Positions 49,034-61,118 of a stretch of 64,000 nt of DNA are shown in pieces. Origin of the DNA: Phytophthora colocasiae (Eukaryota > Oomycota > Peronosporomycetes > Peronosporales > Peronosporaceae); the NCBI GenBank assembly GCA_018806915.1, contig JAGKQI010000098.1, forward strand, positions 434,001 through 498,000. The letters run 5' to 3'. Both the position numbers and the translations under genes were made by a program. Under the pieces are notes generated by a model, which had not been told where the DNA came from, made no database searches, and saw only the letters and a program-made list of their open reading frames with translations. The stretch's first letter is position 1, and each line of letters opens with the position of its first letter.

Positions 49034-52000
49034 TCATTTGGAGTAGAATGACAGTTCCGTCTCGTTCCGGGTCACTTCACCGAAGGAATTCTCAGCTGCA
49101 GCTTCATTGAAGACGATAAAGTCACGGTCTTTGCCTCCATCCATCTTGAATAAAGGCCCCACAGCAATGAGGTCTCCACCGCTGAATCGAGTTCGATTCT
49201 TCTTGTTCAATGACAAGCGCTGGATACTTTGAGCGAGTTCAGACGAGAGAGCTGTGGCTGAGGTACTTCGCTTGGTCATAGGAGGCGTCAAATCAGTGGA
49301 CAGTTTCGGGGTAGGAGCTGCGGCCTTCGTTGGTCGGTAGATCTCAACGCTGGGCAGTTCTTCATCGAAGTATGTCTTGTACAGCTCCAAACTCTCTGTA
49401 GGAACTGATGATTCTCCGATCTGCTCGAGTTTCTTGAGATTCAAAGACTCCTCGAAAATTCTATACGCAGATACAGGATGTAAGTTAGTTGCTGACACAC
49501 CACAATACGGTTAACTTAATCCTTACTTTCGGTCTTCTGGCTGTGTTTTCAGCTTCTTTGCCACTAAAACGCGAGCCTTGACGTTCTGTTCCAATCCAGC
49601 GTACGGCCCGGCTTGTAGCTTGAAAGTAGCGCCAGCGCGAATTTGTGCATCTCGGAGACTGCGAGCATCATCAGGACTGATGTTGTTGTCTCGCATATAT
49701 GCCTCAAAGTACATTTTCACACTCTCGTTGTCACTTTCCCACATCTGGGGTGACTGCCCCACAACGTATCTACAAGTAACGATACAATGCATCAGTTATT
49801 ACTACAGGTGAAACAATAGCAAGCAAGCTACGTACTGCTGGTAAACGGGGTCAGCTGCAGGTGTGGAACAATCGCCAACAAATTTGCGGCGCCTAAACCG
49901 AAACAAAATGACAGACAAGGGTTAGTTTGCTCACCAATCACAACAAATTCGGAAGACGTACCCTCTGCTGAGAACGTAGTCTTCGATGCTGATTTGGTCT
50001 CCTTTGCGCTTCACCACCCCTTTGAGAGCTGCCGATCCATGACCTCCATATTTGTTAATTGCATCCGCTAGAGCAGTTCTTGAGACTTGACGGGACTCGG
50101 AGCCGCTAATGCTCGTGTAATCCTCTTGGTGACCATGTTTATTCTCACGGCCGCTATCACGTAACCTCTGGTGCGTTTTTGGTGAGTACGTAACTTCCTC
50201 ACTAATGTCAGGCGCACTCATGCTTCTGTAGGATCGATTGCCTTGCGTCGGTTGGCCTCGTCGAGTACTCTGTTCCAAGTCCGATAGATTTTCTTCATCA
50301 ACGCGTGCTAGACCAGATATGGAGGATGAGGATGGGGCGGACGTCAAATGAGCTACAACAGCACTCTCCGACCGCCTCTTTTCCTTGTCGTTCACCTCGT
50401 CCGAGATCTCCATTGGAAGCATAAACTTGTACCCCAACACCTTGTCGAAAGTAGTCAATTCCTCAGGATGGTACATGTGTAGGAAATCATCTGAGCACGG
50501 AGATCGTGGAGACGTTTTCCTATTCCCAACCCCAGTTTGCGTGGAATTATCCGAACCACTGAAGAGGTTGGGTTTGCTCCCTCTGCGTCCAATCTGGTCA
50601 CATGCACAAGGCGGCTTCTCCTCTGTAGGAGGCAGACAATACTTTGGCTGTTCAAACGCCTCCAGTGGATCCTTCCACCAGTCGTCCAGCACTCTCCTGC
50701 ACTCACGGATGTACGCGTCACGCTTTGCTTGATCCCGATTAGCCACGACCACGGCATGCTGGTGAGCTGGTTCGTTGTCATCACTTTCATCGGTCCCATC
50801 ACTGTCATCCAGAACTTCAGAAGATGAACAACACGATAACTGCATCGGTGGAACGCCGTAAAATTCTCCAAACGCCTTGCGCTTGTTCTCAGCGTGGAAA
50901 GCGATATTCCGCCGGACATTCTCGCATGCAGCCATACCATTGCGAACCTCGAAGTTATGCAAATAATAGTCTGAGTCCAGCTCCCACAGTGGTGGTGAGT
51001 CTTCTTTGGGCACAAAGTGACCCAGGAAGATGTTGATCGCGTCCTGCTTAGCAGTATCCGTGAATGAATTACTGTAGTATCGCCTAATTGATGTGAGAAG
51101 CTCGCGGTGCTTGACATTTTCTCGTGCAGCACTGTTTTTCACGTTTTTGTGGGCTTCTGACCCGCCGTACTGCATGGAGATCGCATCGCCCATCAGAGAG
51201 TACAGCTTCATGAGCACCAGGACCAGTTGGGAGCGGCTCTCCAACAATGGCGTATTCTTGATCCCCATAACGTAAAGCTGTTGCCCCAGCGCACGCATAC
51301 CAACACTGAATTGACTCACATTTGTGCGGTCCAAGCAATCGATGCAATTCGTGCGTAGGATACCTCTCTGCTCAAGCCAGTCCCCAGAATTCCTTGTGAT
51401 CGTTGGTGATGGAGGTGGATCTTCCGGGGATAATTCCTCGCTGCCTTTCCCCACTCGCTGGAGATTTTTCGACGACGTAAAAGCATCCCATGGCTCGGTC
51501 GGTTGGCTGGGAAAGAAGGCCTGAGCAGTGCGTCTGTTACCATTTTGACTAATCTGCCGCTTCGGTGCACTGCAAAAAAAACCTGTTTGTGTTAAGGCCC
51601 ACACCGCTACTTTGTCCAGTGAGTGCAGCACGTTCAATCCCTTTTGTTTAGGGCCAGAGAGCCGAGAGTAATCCAAAGCCACATATCGCACACGATGATC
51701 TGGAGGCATGAAGCTGTTGAGGTATTCCACTGCATTCATGTACTCGTTACCGACGATGACTTCGCGTTCTTTCTTTTCTGATTGCTTCACAAGATTCAGA
51801 GCTACAATGGGCGAGCCATAGCGAGAGAATAGGTCGGCAAAGTGCTTCTGCGTTGCGGAATAGGTCGGATCGACACGATTGAGCACAATTGGTGGCTTTG
51901 GTAGCGTTGCTGAAGTTTCTTGTGACCAGAAAACAGGGATTGAACCACGGTGCTGTACGAAAGAGCTAAACTTTCCAGGCCCCATGCTTTCATCTTCAAT

Positions 52001-53419
52001 AATTTGCTCCGTTTCGACATCATTCGCTGCTTTGCCAGTGTCAGCCACACCACGTTTCAAGTAGCGTGTACCGGCAAAATGGCGCGAACGGCGTGCTAAA
52101 AGCACGATACTAACGAGTCGGCCAAACACTGAGCACTTGCGCTGCTCATAGCATCCAAGCACTAAAGGTACAATCAAATCAGCAGCTGCTCCACCACTCA
52201 AGCACTCGGCCAATTCACGGGTCAGGTACTCGTTCCAAGTAAACATTTCGGCCGGTTCCGAGTGCTCAGTAGTCATATTGTGCTGCAACGTATGCGTGAT
52301 GTCATACGAGTAGCTGAAGTAGAAGTCTTTGGTGAGATCCAGAAAATGGAACAGCCCCAGGTAACGCGCTTCCGCTTCTTCCTCCGGACTGGGATTAAAC
52401 CATCGGTTGAGTCGAGTCCAGGCACTCTGGTCTTCCTCTAGCGGGCTGACGTTGAGCTGTTGGGTCGCTGAGATCCCGTAGATCGAGTTACCTCCAATAT
52501 TTCCGATTTTACGTCTTTGCGTGACGAAGATGAAGTAATACCCACGTAAAAAGCGAATACAACCAACAATCGCCACAGCCGTGAAGGCTCTCATCAACTC
52601 CCCAGTCCCATGGACTCTTGCGAGCTCTGCCAGTGCTTGCAGTCTCGCCTCCATCTGCTCCCAGTCATAAAGCCGTTTGTCCTCTTTCAGCACTTCTTCC
52701 AGCTTTCTGGGACGTTCCACCATCCGGTCCAGCTCCATCATCCTGAACTTGGAATAATGTCGGTCCGAGCACACAACGTAGTACGTCGATGGAGTTTCGT
52801 AGATGGTGAAGCGTTCAAAAAGTGTCTCACAAGTTGCTAGTGCTGGCTTACGGCGTCTCAACGTCGGCCGTCCAAGCCCCGCTCCACCAAGTGCATTATC
52901 TGTTGTTGGTGCCAAGTTCAGATTCAGACTCAGTTGAGACGACGGACGTCTCATGTGTTTGGGTCTCGTTGTTGGTTCCGACACTGGTGGTGTTAACAGT
53001 GAAATGTTAGGCTTCACTCCCCGCTCCAAGTCCCTCTTCACTGCAATTAACGTCGTCATCCTGCAATAAATGAAATAAAATAAATTAGTAAGAAAAATAC
53101 TTATCAGGGAGAATGTTGAAGAAACTTACCACCAATCCACATCATGGCTGGATTCATGGGACGAGAAAGTCTCCTTCTTGCCTCGATTGACTGTCAATTC
53201 AAAGCAGTCGCGGCCGTCGCTGCGTACGTGAGCCAATTCGCAGTCTTTAACTGGGATTGTGGCGATGCGGCTGCGTCCGTCCGGATCCAGCGCCACCAAG
53301 AGCTCACCCTGCTCCAGTGCGAGCTCACACCAGACCATACTCCATTCCCCTGGCTTACTACGGTTAAACAGCCGCGGTGTGCGGCGATAAAGCGGCCCGG
53401 AGACGCGCATAGAAGTCAT
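49034..53419 (-). CDS. PH-Sac phosphoinositide phosphatase, FIG4-like, 1371 aa
   Basis: Five exons: 53130-53419, 49962-53060, 49836-49892, 49527-49769 and 49034-49460, in phase throughout. Residues about 8-100 form a PH-like domain (GPLYRRTPRLFNRS, WSMVWCELAL, CFELTV, ending DVDWW). A Sac domain follows at about 140-720 with RGYYFIFVTQRRKIG, YFSYSYDITHTLQHNM, GSIPVFWSQE, VRYVALDYSRL and the catalytic C-x5-R motif in RTNCIDCLDRTN (near residue 668). FIG4-type enzymes dephosphorylate PI(3,5)P2 on endosomes and vacuoles in a complex with PIKfyve/Vac14. Yeast Fig4 lacks a PH domain, and this protein is longer, with a Ser-rich C-terminal region. Other Sac families are possible, but the C-terminal domain after the catalytic site favours FIG4. 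Confidence 0.75.
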
Positions 53420-53495
53420 GAAGAACGACTGCTTCGAGATCTGATATTGGAATAATTTGTATGATTTTGGATAGTTTTTTTATGACGCACTGACG

Positions 53496-54680
53496 TCAGA
53501 TGGATACATTTACATGAGGTAGAAGCTCATTGAAGACGGACTGGACATAGTCTCCAAGCACGTCGAAGCAGTCGGAAACATGGAGCTCCTGTAAGGAAGA
53601 GACAGGAGGCTCGAGTAATTGATACACGAATGTCACGAGGATCTCGGTCGTCAGCCAGCAGCACCACGAAAAATGCAGAGATTTGAGAGCACGCGACTTA
53701 GCAAGCTGCTGCAGCAGAACAGCACCCTGTTCACCGGCCGCAGCATCGAAACAGTCCACGATCTTGAGGTGTTCAAGGTACGGGTGCGTCGTTGTCAGCT
53801 GTGTCAGGAAGCGGCTTGACAACCCGAGACATGACACGAGACTCAACGATAGCAATTGCACTTCCTCTTGAGTCTGAACAATGTCGACATCTTCTACATC
53901 AAGGTCTTCCCATGACTCAGCTTCTGTTTGCAGCAAGCTGCCGGAGGTAAATTGCCACGCCATGCGATGATCCACTTCATCCTCGTCAAACAGCATCGCC
54001 AATGATTTTTCATCCCGAACAAACCCAATGGTCAAATGCTCAGTCGGCTGCAATAGCAACAGCTTCACATTGCCGTCACTCATAGTCTTGAAGGCTGTCG
54101 TCAACTCTGCCAATCTTGACACCATCCACGGCTCGAACGAGGCAAAGAATGCCTGTGTAAACTCACACGAAGAGCTGTAAAGGTCAAATGACCGAGCAAT
54201 TTCGTAAATGCATCTGTAGAAAAGCACCAACAAGACATAAATCAAAAGCACAGCTAATGGTTGTGGTAAAGTCGCATTTACCGCTCCTGCAGCGATGAAA
54301 ATTCGCGCACTGCCGACGTTTTCCGCAGCTCTGAGGCGATGGACAACGCTCCTTCACGCTTAACGCGCTCAATATGGTCATCCTTCAAACGCGCATTTGT
54401 CCATGCCGTCAGCACGTCCACGCGCACTCTACGACGCACAGCATCGTTACTCTCGACGCGTTTCTGCTGGTCCACGAGCTTGCGCTGTGCTTGCCTGCTC
54501 TGTGCATTCTTGCGCGAGACCTTGGCCACCTCCTGCTGCCAACGACGGAACAGCACGAACCTGAGGCAGTACAGACACGTGAGTTTCCTTTATGTATGTT
54601 AACACACAGCGTATAGGCTCGTACCGCTCCTTCTTAGAGCCGTAGCCACCGCATTGCCTCCCCTTCCGATTGCGTCCCAT
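53496..54680 (-). CDS. Basic N-terminus plus leucine-rich-repeat-like protein, 350 aa
   Basis: Three exons: 54625-54680, 54282-54560 and 53496-54213, all in phase. The N-terminal 110 residues are very basic and helical (FRRWQQEVAKVSRKN, QRKLVDQQKRV, RRRVRVDVLTAW), with an IQ-like look. The C-terminal half has degenerate leucine-rich repeats (LSLSLVSCLGLSSRFL, YLEHLKIVDCF, RALKSLHFSWC, SSLQELHVSDCF), of the cysteine-containing type seen in F-box/LRR proteins. No F-box is visible. Function unknown; protein-binding adaptor is a guess from the repeats. It is 76 bp behind the phosphatase gene start on the same strand and shares a 112-bp promoter with the gene at 54793. Confidence 0.6.
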
Positions 54681-54792
54681 ACTAAAGCTGCAAATGTGAT
54701 GTCGTCCCGTAGATAACTTATCAATGCTATTGATAAATATACTCTTCTTGGTAGACTATGTGCACTTGCAGATTGATATTCGACGCTTAGAG

Positions 54793-55257
54793 ATGGAGGT
54801 GGAGCAGACTGGAGAGTTAGAATCATGTGCTGGACATCGGGACTCGATGGCGTTGCTGTGTGAGACCTCAAAGGTCAAGATTCCGTTTAATCCTTCAGCT
54901 GGAGAAGTGCATCGTCGAGAACGAGGTGCACCATGGCGTATCAAAGCAGATGAAGAGATCGCAGCATTAAACGCTCAGGCAAAAGAGGATCAGAGTGAGA
55001 AACGTCGTTGGGGACTTGCCAAACAGGTACAAGACGGACTCATGCACAACTTCAATATCAACTACGGAGTTGCTGAGCTTTCCACGCTGATCAAAGAAGG
55101 GATGACGCTGAAAAGTGATCCACAAGCAAGGGAGCTGTCCCCGCACGAGGTTGGGCAGGTTCAATTCCTAGCTGCAGCTGAAAAGTACGACTTGAAGCAG
55201 ATCGTGCTACTGCTGGACAAATTCCCTAAGGGTAGAGCAGGAGGTAAACGAAAGTAA
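54793..55257 (+). CDS. Orphan protein, 154 aa
   Basis: Single exon; ATG at 54793 gives MEVEQTGELESC. An in-frame TTG run upstream exists but no earlier ATG. Charged helical middle (WRIKADEEIAALNAQAKE, EKRRWGLAKQVQDGL), a short HNFNINYGVAELSTLIKEGM, LSPHEVGQVQFLAAAEKYDL, and a basic end (RAGGKRK). No family recognised. Its stop is only 19 bp from the stop of the convergent next gene, so the two 3' ends must overlap in the mRNA. Confidence 0.55.
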   Translation: MEVEQTGELESCAGHRDSMALLCETSKVKIPFNPSAGEVHRRERGAPWRIKADEEIAALNAQAKEDQSEKRRWGLAKQVQDGLMHNFNINYGVAELSTLIKEGMTLKSDPQARELSPHEVGQVQFLAAAEKYDLKQIVLLLDKFPKGRAGGKRK

Positions 55258-55276
55258 AGTCATAACGAGATATTTG

Positions 55277-56440
55277 CTACGACCATTGAATATCGACGTC
55301 TTCGGCGGCCATGTCTTTTTCTTCATACAGTTCTATGAGGTCTTCAATAGGTCCGTGAAATAGAGGACCCACCATGCGATCCTCCAAGCAGTCCTGCCGG
55401 TGTTCAGGTGCGTCTTCCTGTTCCATGCGCCATAACTCGTATTGATGTGGCATCCGGAACATTGTGCGACGGTCGTTCAGAATATTATCCAGCGACGTAT
55501 CCAGCAAGTACTTTATCCTCACGGATGTTCGCTTCTCCTGTTCGTCGTACGGGAATTGCTCTTCAGTGTGGTCGTCGGCTTTGGCTTCTTGAGGCAGTTT
55601 GGCAAGCTCTGTTAGATAATCTTCCCACGCTGCTTTCACTGTTTGGAAAAACTCGCTTTCGGCCGTATGTACTTGGTCGCCAACCTCGTAGTCGACGCGA
55701 TGCAGCCATTGACTTTTCATCGGATGTGCCATGCTTTCGCTCAAATGGTGTGCACCAACCCACTTTCGACCGAGACGCAGTCGTACAACTCGAATTTCAC
55801 CAGTCAGGAATCCTTCTTGCCGTACTGCTATATGGAGAGTAACATTAAACACTTGATCCACCTTGACGCGCCAAGATGCCGGTGGCTGCCATACCGTCCA
55901 TCGACATTTGTTCAACAGGAAGTTGGTAACTTCCACGTTCTCAAGCTCGAGCACGTGAGCAACCTTGTTCCAAGATGGTACGTCCAGGAGCTCCGGCCCA
56001 CAGTTATACACCTCGTAGTCGCGCTTGCTCACTTGCATCTTACGAACACTAGGGAGCACAGAGAGCGCCAGTCAGAATTGTGAATTCAAACAAGTCACAA
56101 AAACTGCTTCTGCAACGTGCTCTTTGGTGTCAACGTCAAAGGCTTCAGCTATGGACGTAGTGGAGATGCTCTTGACGAACCACAGCTTTGACACCACCTC
56201 GATGTGGTCAGCTAACAAGTTGATGCGGCGGACAACCTGCTTCTCCACTATTCGATGAACGCGGGATACCACGCGCTGATCGACTACGGCATACCATCTC
56301 TCCGCCACTCGAACGACACGGACTAGCCCAACCTGCGCTACGACAGCAGCGACTCGCCCGTGCTCGATGGCTGCATGAGAGATGCGTCGAAGCACCTCAA
56401 TACGCTCTGGAGGGAGTACAACCCCCACGGCGCCGCCCAT
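55277..56440 (-). CDS. Orphan protein, about 367 aa if spliced across an in-frame TGA
   Basis: Two open stretches lie in the same frame: 56072-56440 (starting MGGAVGVVLPPERIEV) and 55277-56059, separated by a single TGA at 56072-56074. A 60-nt intron from GTGACT (56098) to the AG at 56039 would remove the stop and join the exons in phase (114 + 253 residues). Without splicing the downstream part would start at MQVSKRDYEVYNC (56038). The second part has blocks WNKVAHVLELENVEV, CRWTVWQPPASWRVKVDQVF and WLHRVDYEVGDQV, and an acidic end. No family was recognised. The acceptor is weak, so a nonsense mutation or two separate genes remain possible. Confidence 0.4.
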
Positions 56441-57249
56441 AGCTAGCGTCGTAGCACTAGGTGAATCTAATAGCTGCTAAAAATAACTGAGACCAGGCCA
56501 CTTCAACATGGGTAACATGGCTACATTTAAAGAAGTTGGCGCATGTATTTGATCTCTGCCGCTGTTCTTGGCAAGGTGCAGCCGGGAGCAAGCGTTCATT
56601 GCTGCGCAAGTGGCCTGGAAGTCCTCGATTTCAACGCCAGTGGGATGCGGCCAAATCTCTTGGGCAATCGCGGCAGCATGTCGCGCAGGCAGCGCGTTCA
56701 ATCGTTTCAGGCAACGCGAAGTTGCGCTGGTACAGCACTCCAGCAAAACCCTCCAATGATGATATTGCCTGTATAAGATTAAGCGAACATCGATTTCTGT
56801 GTCCAGTGCAGCGGATGTAACGCTGTTCGTAACGCGATGAGGTCACCACTCTGCGTAATGAATGGCTCAATGAAAGTGTTCGTGTGGAATCATGGTCCGT
56901 TGGATTAAGATGCCACCAATTACTAAGAACTAGAAATAGCATAAAGCGAGGCAAGATTGGCGGCAATTCGAGCTCCTTTCAGCTTTCCCTTGCTACCCAC
57001 AGACGTCTCATGTATAACCGCCTCTTCCACACACAACGAAAAGGAGGCAATTTGTGTAACCTGTTAAACCTGTAACCCTTTATACTTTCATCCTCCATTC
57101 ATCTCTCCTAACTGAGATTTCCTGCGCTAGAAACCAGAAGCGGTCGAGAAGGCGAGAAGAAGGACCAGCACCTGCTTGCCTGAAAGCCCACGCGCACAGA
57201 AAATCTCAGTCGAGGAGCAGCCCAGTACCGAGCTAAACACGCCGTCACC
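56441..57249. other. Intergenic region, 809 bp
   Basis: Several short overlapping open frames on both strands between 56477 and 56966 reflect base composition rather than a gene, and none has a domain. The last 150 bp hold the leader of the next gene, including CTCCATTCATCTCTCC at about 57092-57108, which resembles an oomycete initiator element. Confidence 0.4.
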
Positions 57250-60200
57250 ATGTCGAACTGGGGGCTGCGGCTGAACCCGTTCAGCAAGAGCTACTCGCAG
57301 CTCGAGATGGACCAAATGCGTTTCGTGCACCAGGCTTACTGTGAGGCCATGGAGGTGAGCGAGGAAGACCTCCCCACGGCACTCAAGATGGACGACAACT
57401 TCTACCCACTGCACAACCCCACTATCTCCGATTTCGACGAGAATTCGTATTTACGCAAGATGCAGGACGTCGTGGGGCTACTGCGGAACCCAGCAGAGGC
57501 CATTATCTCCAGTATCTGTGCTTATCAACGTGAACGTTATGACAGGACCTTCACGTTCTCTGGATACCTCAATGACCCGCGTACGCTATTACTGGAGGAG
57601 TTCAAGGATTGGGCTATGCGCACTCTCGCGCCGGCCACGTGCACTACGGAGTCTATTCTCATTGAGGTGCGACGTAGACACAGCTACGTATTGAGGCTGC
57701 AGCATGGACAACAAGGGCTTTTCCACTCCGGAACAGGAGAGAGATCTTTATTGGGGACGTTGAAAGACGTGAGGAACGTCATTGAGACACGAGTGCTCCC
57801 TACGATTGAGACAGAACGAGCTCACTCGTCAGCCAGAGAACAGCTTCATACACTGGAAGCCAGAGGAACGGATGGACTTATGCATGGAGTGCAGTTCCTG
57901 TTCTACGTGCTGAGGAACACACCGAATACGCCGGCGGATTGCACTATCAGCAACTTACAGAGTCAGCAGCATGCAGGCATGAAGGACGCTATGGGTAGCA
58001 AGTCGGGACAAATGCTGGAAGTACTACTGACCACACCATCGTTCAAGTACGTGCTGTGTATTTGTCCATACTGGATGGATTAATCGGGTCCTAATGTGTG
58101 ACTGTTGCCTGTGTTTTACAGAGAACTGTTCCCACAGAACCAAGCAGCGATTTCTCCGCAGGACTCGCTTCCGTCGCTGCTTTTAACCAATGAAGAGGAG
58201 GAAGAGATGACCCGCACAGCAGTGTTTTGTGATACCGAAGCAAACCCTCAAGTGCCGACAGTACTGACGCGCCAGCTTCGACGTAACTCGAACCCGAATG
58301 AAGTGGCGATCACACCGTCCGATTTCCTTCAGCAGAGCAACTCGGGTGTTGTTACGCTTCGCAAAGAAGTTCGAGAGGAGACTTTCGACGCGTTTACGAA
58401 ACTACACGCGTTACTAAAATTGCTGGCAGATTTGCTCGTGTCGTGCCGTAAAGCGCGACAACTCGCTGGTCCTGGTGGAGATTTACTTGTGTATGGGCCT
58501 GGGGGAGAGGAAGTTCGCCGTTTGATGCAGTCCCTCGAGGCTGTACAGACAGAGATCAGTAAGGAGGTGAGCCAACTCACACGCATTGGTGTTCGTGAAC
58601 TGGATCGACTTAAACCCAACCAGGAAAAGGCTTGGCGTTGGAGTTTTAGCAAGGTGCTGCCGCTTGAAGGCTACTTGGCTCGTGATTTTGGCGCGTGTGT
58701 GGAGCCTATTCAGCGAATGTATGCGAGCGCTGACCCGTTACATGTGCAGAAGATGTACAAACAATTCAAACAGGCTACTGGTCTGTGGGTGGAGGAAAAC
58801 AGCTCTATCTGCAGATATGTGACGGCAGCGTTAGGAGGTGGTTTTATTGAGGATGGAGCACACAAGTACCAACAGATAGAGAATGGCAAAGAAGAGCCGG
58901 AGGGCCATGCTAAGATCGAGCTGCTTGAAGATGAAACCCCATCAGACATGAGCAACGCACTCGTCGTAGCAGGTTCTGGAACAACAGCTCATAAAATCTC
59001 GTCATCGACCGAGGAGGACCGGATCGTGTTACTGGATGATGAAAACCGAGAAAACGATGCTAATTCGGAGAACCAGCTCGTGGTCGCAAACAGAGCAATG
59101 GTTCCTGCACCAAAGAAGCAGTCAAGCTCAGACAGTTCGTTTTTTTCGTCGCTTGTGTCGTGGGGAGTGGGTGCGAAGACGCCACCAACATCAAAGGAAG
59201 GTGGCAGCCCAGTGAATTCTGAAACAGATGAAGATGATGAGGTTGAGAAGGGGCCGTCGTCGTCTACTTCGTCTAAGGAAGCTGCGGATATTGCTGCAGC
59301 CCAGGGTGGAGTTCTCGACACGCTTTTGCTCGTGCGTCAATCAATTCAGCGTATCGGACAGCTATCATGGGGAGTCCGGACGTCGTATCATACGTCATCT
59401 ATTGACGAAGGTGACTTTGATGCGTTTATCGTGTTGTGCTCTATCTACGATTCTTGTGGTGTCCCTTGCTCCAGTGACTTGCTACTTCGTGTGAGGTTGC
59501 ACCGCACGCGTCTTTCCCAACTTCTCAAGAAGCACATTCGATCCATTTTGAGCTGCGTTGTGGTGCTTCAACGCCGTATCGTGGACGAAGAAAAGAGTAT
59601 CCCGGGTATGACGCTGGTGTACCGTCGATTGAGAGCGAACCTTTCTGGGTTTGAAAGTGAGATGGATGATCTGCTTATCAAATTCAAGCAGATGATGGTT
59701 GAGTGCTCCAAGATGAAGGCAGGCATTCTATCAATGCCGTTGTCCCAGCAGCGTGAGTCGAACGATGTCATTGGCATGGGAGCCTACGCGTACAACTCAA
59801 TTAATGCGCTTGCTTCGAGCTTTGGAGCCACTCCTGTGCCATCTGAAGCTATCCTGTCACACGGCGAGTACATGACGCAGTTGAGGTCGCAGTTGGATTT
59901 GCATTGGAACAGTATCTCGCACCTCTTCCAGAGTCTTCAGGGTACCGTGGAGGCTGTGACCACTGCTGATGACCGTCTACGGGTGCGTGGAAGCAGTTTG
60001 TATGTGAATTTACCCTGGTAATTCATCACTAACATCTACCTTTTACTATGCAGGGTTACGCGAAATTCCCAGATATCACGGTGCCACCGCAGCAGCTGGA
60101 TTACATTTTTGAGGTACCAACTTATTCTGAAAATGTCGAGTCTCTTTGACGACGCTGTTGCTAACTCGTTTGTGTTTCTTGTGACGACAGTTCAACTACG

Positions 60201-60268
60201 ACGGGTTCTTTCGCCAGACGACGAAGGATTTGGAGGTGTTGCTTACTTCCTTCGACACATCCAAATGA
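57250..60268 (+). CDS. Large orphan protein, 931 aa
   Basis: Four exons: 57250-58046, 58122-59982, 60054-60113 and 60191-60268, all in phase. It starts MSNWGLRLNPFSKSYSQL. Residues 1-270 are helical with LLRNPAEAIISSICAYQRERY and FSGYLNDPRTLLLEEF. Residues 350-500 contain FTKLHALLKLLADLL and KVLPLEGYLARDFGACVEP. An acidic, Ser-rich disordered stretch covers about 530-660, and a helical end region has LLKKHIRSILSCVVVLQRRIVDEE and LKQMMVECSKMK. The tail reads GYAKFPDITVPPQQLDY. No family is recognised; it may be a cytosolic scaffold. No membrane segment or signal. The two short last exons are supported by phase and GT-AG ends. Confidence 0.65.
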
Positions 60269-60440
60269 GCACAATGTAAAGTCTGCCATGGTCTAATTGT
60301 TGGCAACACTGCTTCTCAGCTCAATAGTTAGCCAGCCAACGATGCGGACACGCTGTCAGTCGTTAGTTCTGTCTGCTGTTTATTACTATAAGTCTCCTAC
60401 AAAGATTCCTTCACTTTATCCCTGGGTTTCATCATTACAT

Positions 60441-61118
60441 TTAGAGCACATCAAGAAAGTCGCTAGCAGGAGGCTGCACAGCAACTCCCGTGGTTGTAGC
60501 GATTTGCGGACCTAGTGATGTCGTCTCATGTGCCTTGGCCGATGTCGCAGTCTCCTCGCGTTTCCTCTTCTTGAGCTTGGACGCTTGGTAGCTAGAAGTT
60601 GTTATTCCCGTTCCGGTGACCGATTGTGCCACAGTCTTCGTTGTCTTCTGTGCTGTATAGACTTTAGATCCTTTTCCTCCTTTGTATATCCCATGAGTAC
60701 TGTGCAAAGCAGCACTGTCAACCACGCCACTAATGCTGCTCGTAGCTCCCGGTCCCTTTCCAACGGACAAGGTGACTGTAAGTTTGCGAGAACTCGAACT
60801 TTCCTTCTTGGCCTTATCGTAGATATCCACCTGTTCAAAGCTCGGCTCGCCACCCATACTAGTGTAGAAGCAGCAGTTGGAGAAGAGATGCTCCGACTCC
60901 GTGTAAGGCTTAATCTTCTTGGGGTTGGCGTCCTTCCTTGGTTGTTTAGAGTCAATGAAGCCGTCCCAGCCGCGGATAATGTTACCGTGCGGGGTCTCTT
61001 CGAGGTACACAACCTCCTCCTCCTCAATCTGAGCCTGCAGGGTTAATACAGTATCGTGGGCGCGACGCTGCGCCTCGAACAGCGCCATCATTTCCTCTGA
61101 TACAGCACCGGCCTCCAT
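60441..61118 (-). CDS. EAF6: EAF6-like histone acetyltransferase complex subunit, 225 aa
   Basis: Single exon, ATG at 61118. Residues 1-55 carry the EAF6/MEAF6 signature: a helix (MALFEAQRRAHDTVLTLQAQIEEEE) followed by VVYLEETPHGNIIRGWDGFI, nearly the family consensus. The rest is Ser/Thr-rich with KLTVTLSVGKG, then a basic cluster (KLKKRKREE) and a Pro/Val-rich end. EAF6 is a small subunit shared by the NuA4/TIP60 and NuA3/MOZ-type MYST acetyltransferases, bridging the catalytic subunit and partner proteins in the nucleus. The C-terminal extension is longer than in yeast, and function beyond the signature is inferred. Confidence 0.85.
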   Translation of the reverse strand: MEAGAVSEEMMALFEAQRRAHDTVLTLQAQIEEEEVVYLEETPHGNIIRGWDGFIDSKQPRKDANPKKIKPYTESEHLFSNCCFYTSMGGEPSFEQVDIYDKAKKESSSSRKLTVTLSVGKGPGATSSISGVVDSAALHSTHGIYKGGKGSKVYTAQKTTKTVAQSVTGTGITTSSYQASKLKKRKREETATSAKAHETTSLGPQIATTTGVAVQPPASDFLDVL

